A stretch of 64,000 nt of DNA from Bacterioplanoides pacificum (GTDB lineage: Bacteria > Pseudomonadota > Gammaproteobacteria > Pseudomonadales > Oceanobacteraceae), in assembly GCF_042648445.1 (NCBI RefSeq), contig NZ_JBHRYB010000001.1, forward strand, positions 186,001 through 250,000, written 5' to 3'. Positions 63,732 to 64,000 of this stretch are shown here, one piece after another. The number at the start of each line of letters is the position of its first letter. Positions within the stretch are counted from its first letter, which is position 1. Below the pieces are notes generated by a model. That model saw only the letters and a list, made by a program, of their open reading frames with translations. It did not search any database and was not told where the DNA came from. The translations under genes were made by a program, and so were the position numbers.

Positions 63732-64000
63732 ATGGGAAAATTTAATTTTAAATCAATACTCGTTTTTACCTTATTATTGCTGGTATCGGGTCTTGGTCAT
63801 GCTCAGAAATTTATGCACCATGATGTGCCCATTTCCGAACATGACGCAGCACAGATAAAAAAGTTAGCAGCACATTTAGGTGTGCCGGAAGAAAAGTTTG
63901 GTCCGGTAACTGATGCATTGGGGAAGGTTTTTATATCTAATAATAATGGTAATTTGTTACGTGATAAAAATAACAATGAAATTATGGATGAAGAAGAATT
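63732..64000 (+). CDS. Exported LRR protein, copy 5 (cut by the window end)
   Basis: The frame opens at ATG 63732 with MGKFNFKSILVFTLLLLVSG and the same QKFMHHDVPISEHD start, and is open to the window edge. It again has the EF-hand-like RDKNNNEIMDEEE. The array continues past the window. Confidence 0.75.
   Translation, partial: MGKFNFKSILVFTLLLLVSGLGHAQKFMHHDVPISEHDAAQIKKLAAHLGVPEEKFGPVTDALGKVFISNNNGNLLRDKNNNEIMDEEE

Larger units (their letters stand above)
57672..64000 (+). repeat. Tandem array of ~1,533-bp gene-size repeats
   Basis: Starts of copies 2, 3, 4 and 5 lie at 59133, 60666, 62199 and 63732, exactly 1,533 bp apart; the homologous point in copy 1 (57672) is also 1,533 bp before that in copy 2 (59205). 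Long stretches are identical between copies. Each junction has the same spacer with a small dyad (ATTGAT-TATT-ATCAAT, for example 60628-60643) that spans the stop codon. Confidence 0.95.

Overview
The window is a piece of a gammaproteobacterial chromosome, most like the Oceanospirillales (marine, aerobic). The basis is the complete MSHA-type pilus locus, the gpmI-envC-ctpA-yibQ / yibN-secB layout, the nrdR-ribD-ribE-ribBA-ribH-nusB-thiL block, and a putA-putP pair beside an AraC regulator. The genus cannot be fixed from sequence alone. Core regions are moderately GC-rich. The last ~10.8 kb (from about 53.2 kb) is clearly AT-rich and looks acquired.

Left edge (1-7.6 kb, all minus strand). A tightly overlapping three-gene operon encodes a ThiF/E1-like adenylyltransferase fused to an acyltransferase-like domain, an acyl-CoA dehydrogenase, and the start of an RND-type exporter that runs off the window. 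It looks like a small make-and-export pathway for an acylated product. A perfect inverted repeat lies in front of it. Next come a PAS-domain protein, an alpha/beta hydrolase, and a paired Tat-exported flavin lactone oxidase and cytochrome c5.

Housekeeping block (7.7-14.6 kb). Cell-envelope and glycolytic genes (yibQ, ctpA, envC, gpmI) run leftward. They are divergent from yibN and secB, and a strong bidirectional terminator separates secB from trmL.

MSHA pilus locus (14.7-30.5 kb, plus strand). mshI, a pilN-like gene, J, K, L, M, N, E, G, a minor pilin-like gene, A, C, D, O, P and Q run almost without gaps. Together they encode the inner-membrane platform, secretin, assembly ATPase, major and minor pilins, and a very large tip/adhesin-like MshQ that carries a lectin-like region.

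Nitrogen control and metal efflux (30.5-40 kb). ntrBC is preceded by a recognisable sigma-54 promoter and three NtrC-like boxes, and then by a DUF4124 gene. dtd and a sirB-like gene follow on the plus strand. After them come a Cys/Met/His-rich small protein and a CusB-CusA copper/silver efflux pair; the CusB has a pentapeptide Met-Asn-His repeat tail.

Cofactor and proline blocks (40-52 kb, minus strand). These hold riboflavin/thiamine/NusB/NrdR genes, a small hypothetical gene, then putP, putA and an AraC regulator.

Right end (52.1-64 kb, plus strand). A three-gene module resembles type VI secretion cargo: an adaptor-like protein, a LysM-like protein and a 1,222-aa putative membrane-active toxin. 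It is followed by at least five tandem paralogues of a signal-peptide-bearing leucine-rich-repeat protein, on an exact 1,533-bp period and with mosaic sequence exchange between copies. This effector-plus-LRR array is the best candidate in the window for an undescribed system. The likeliest reading is a toxin followed by an expanded array of periplasmic immunity proteins.
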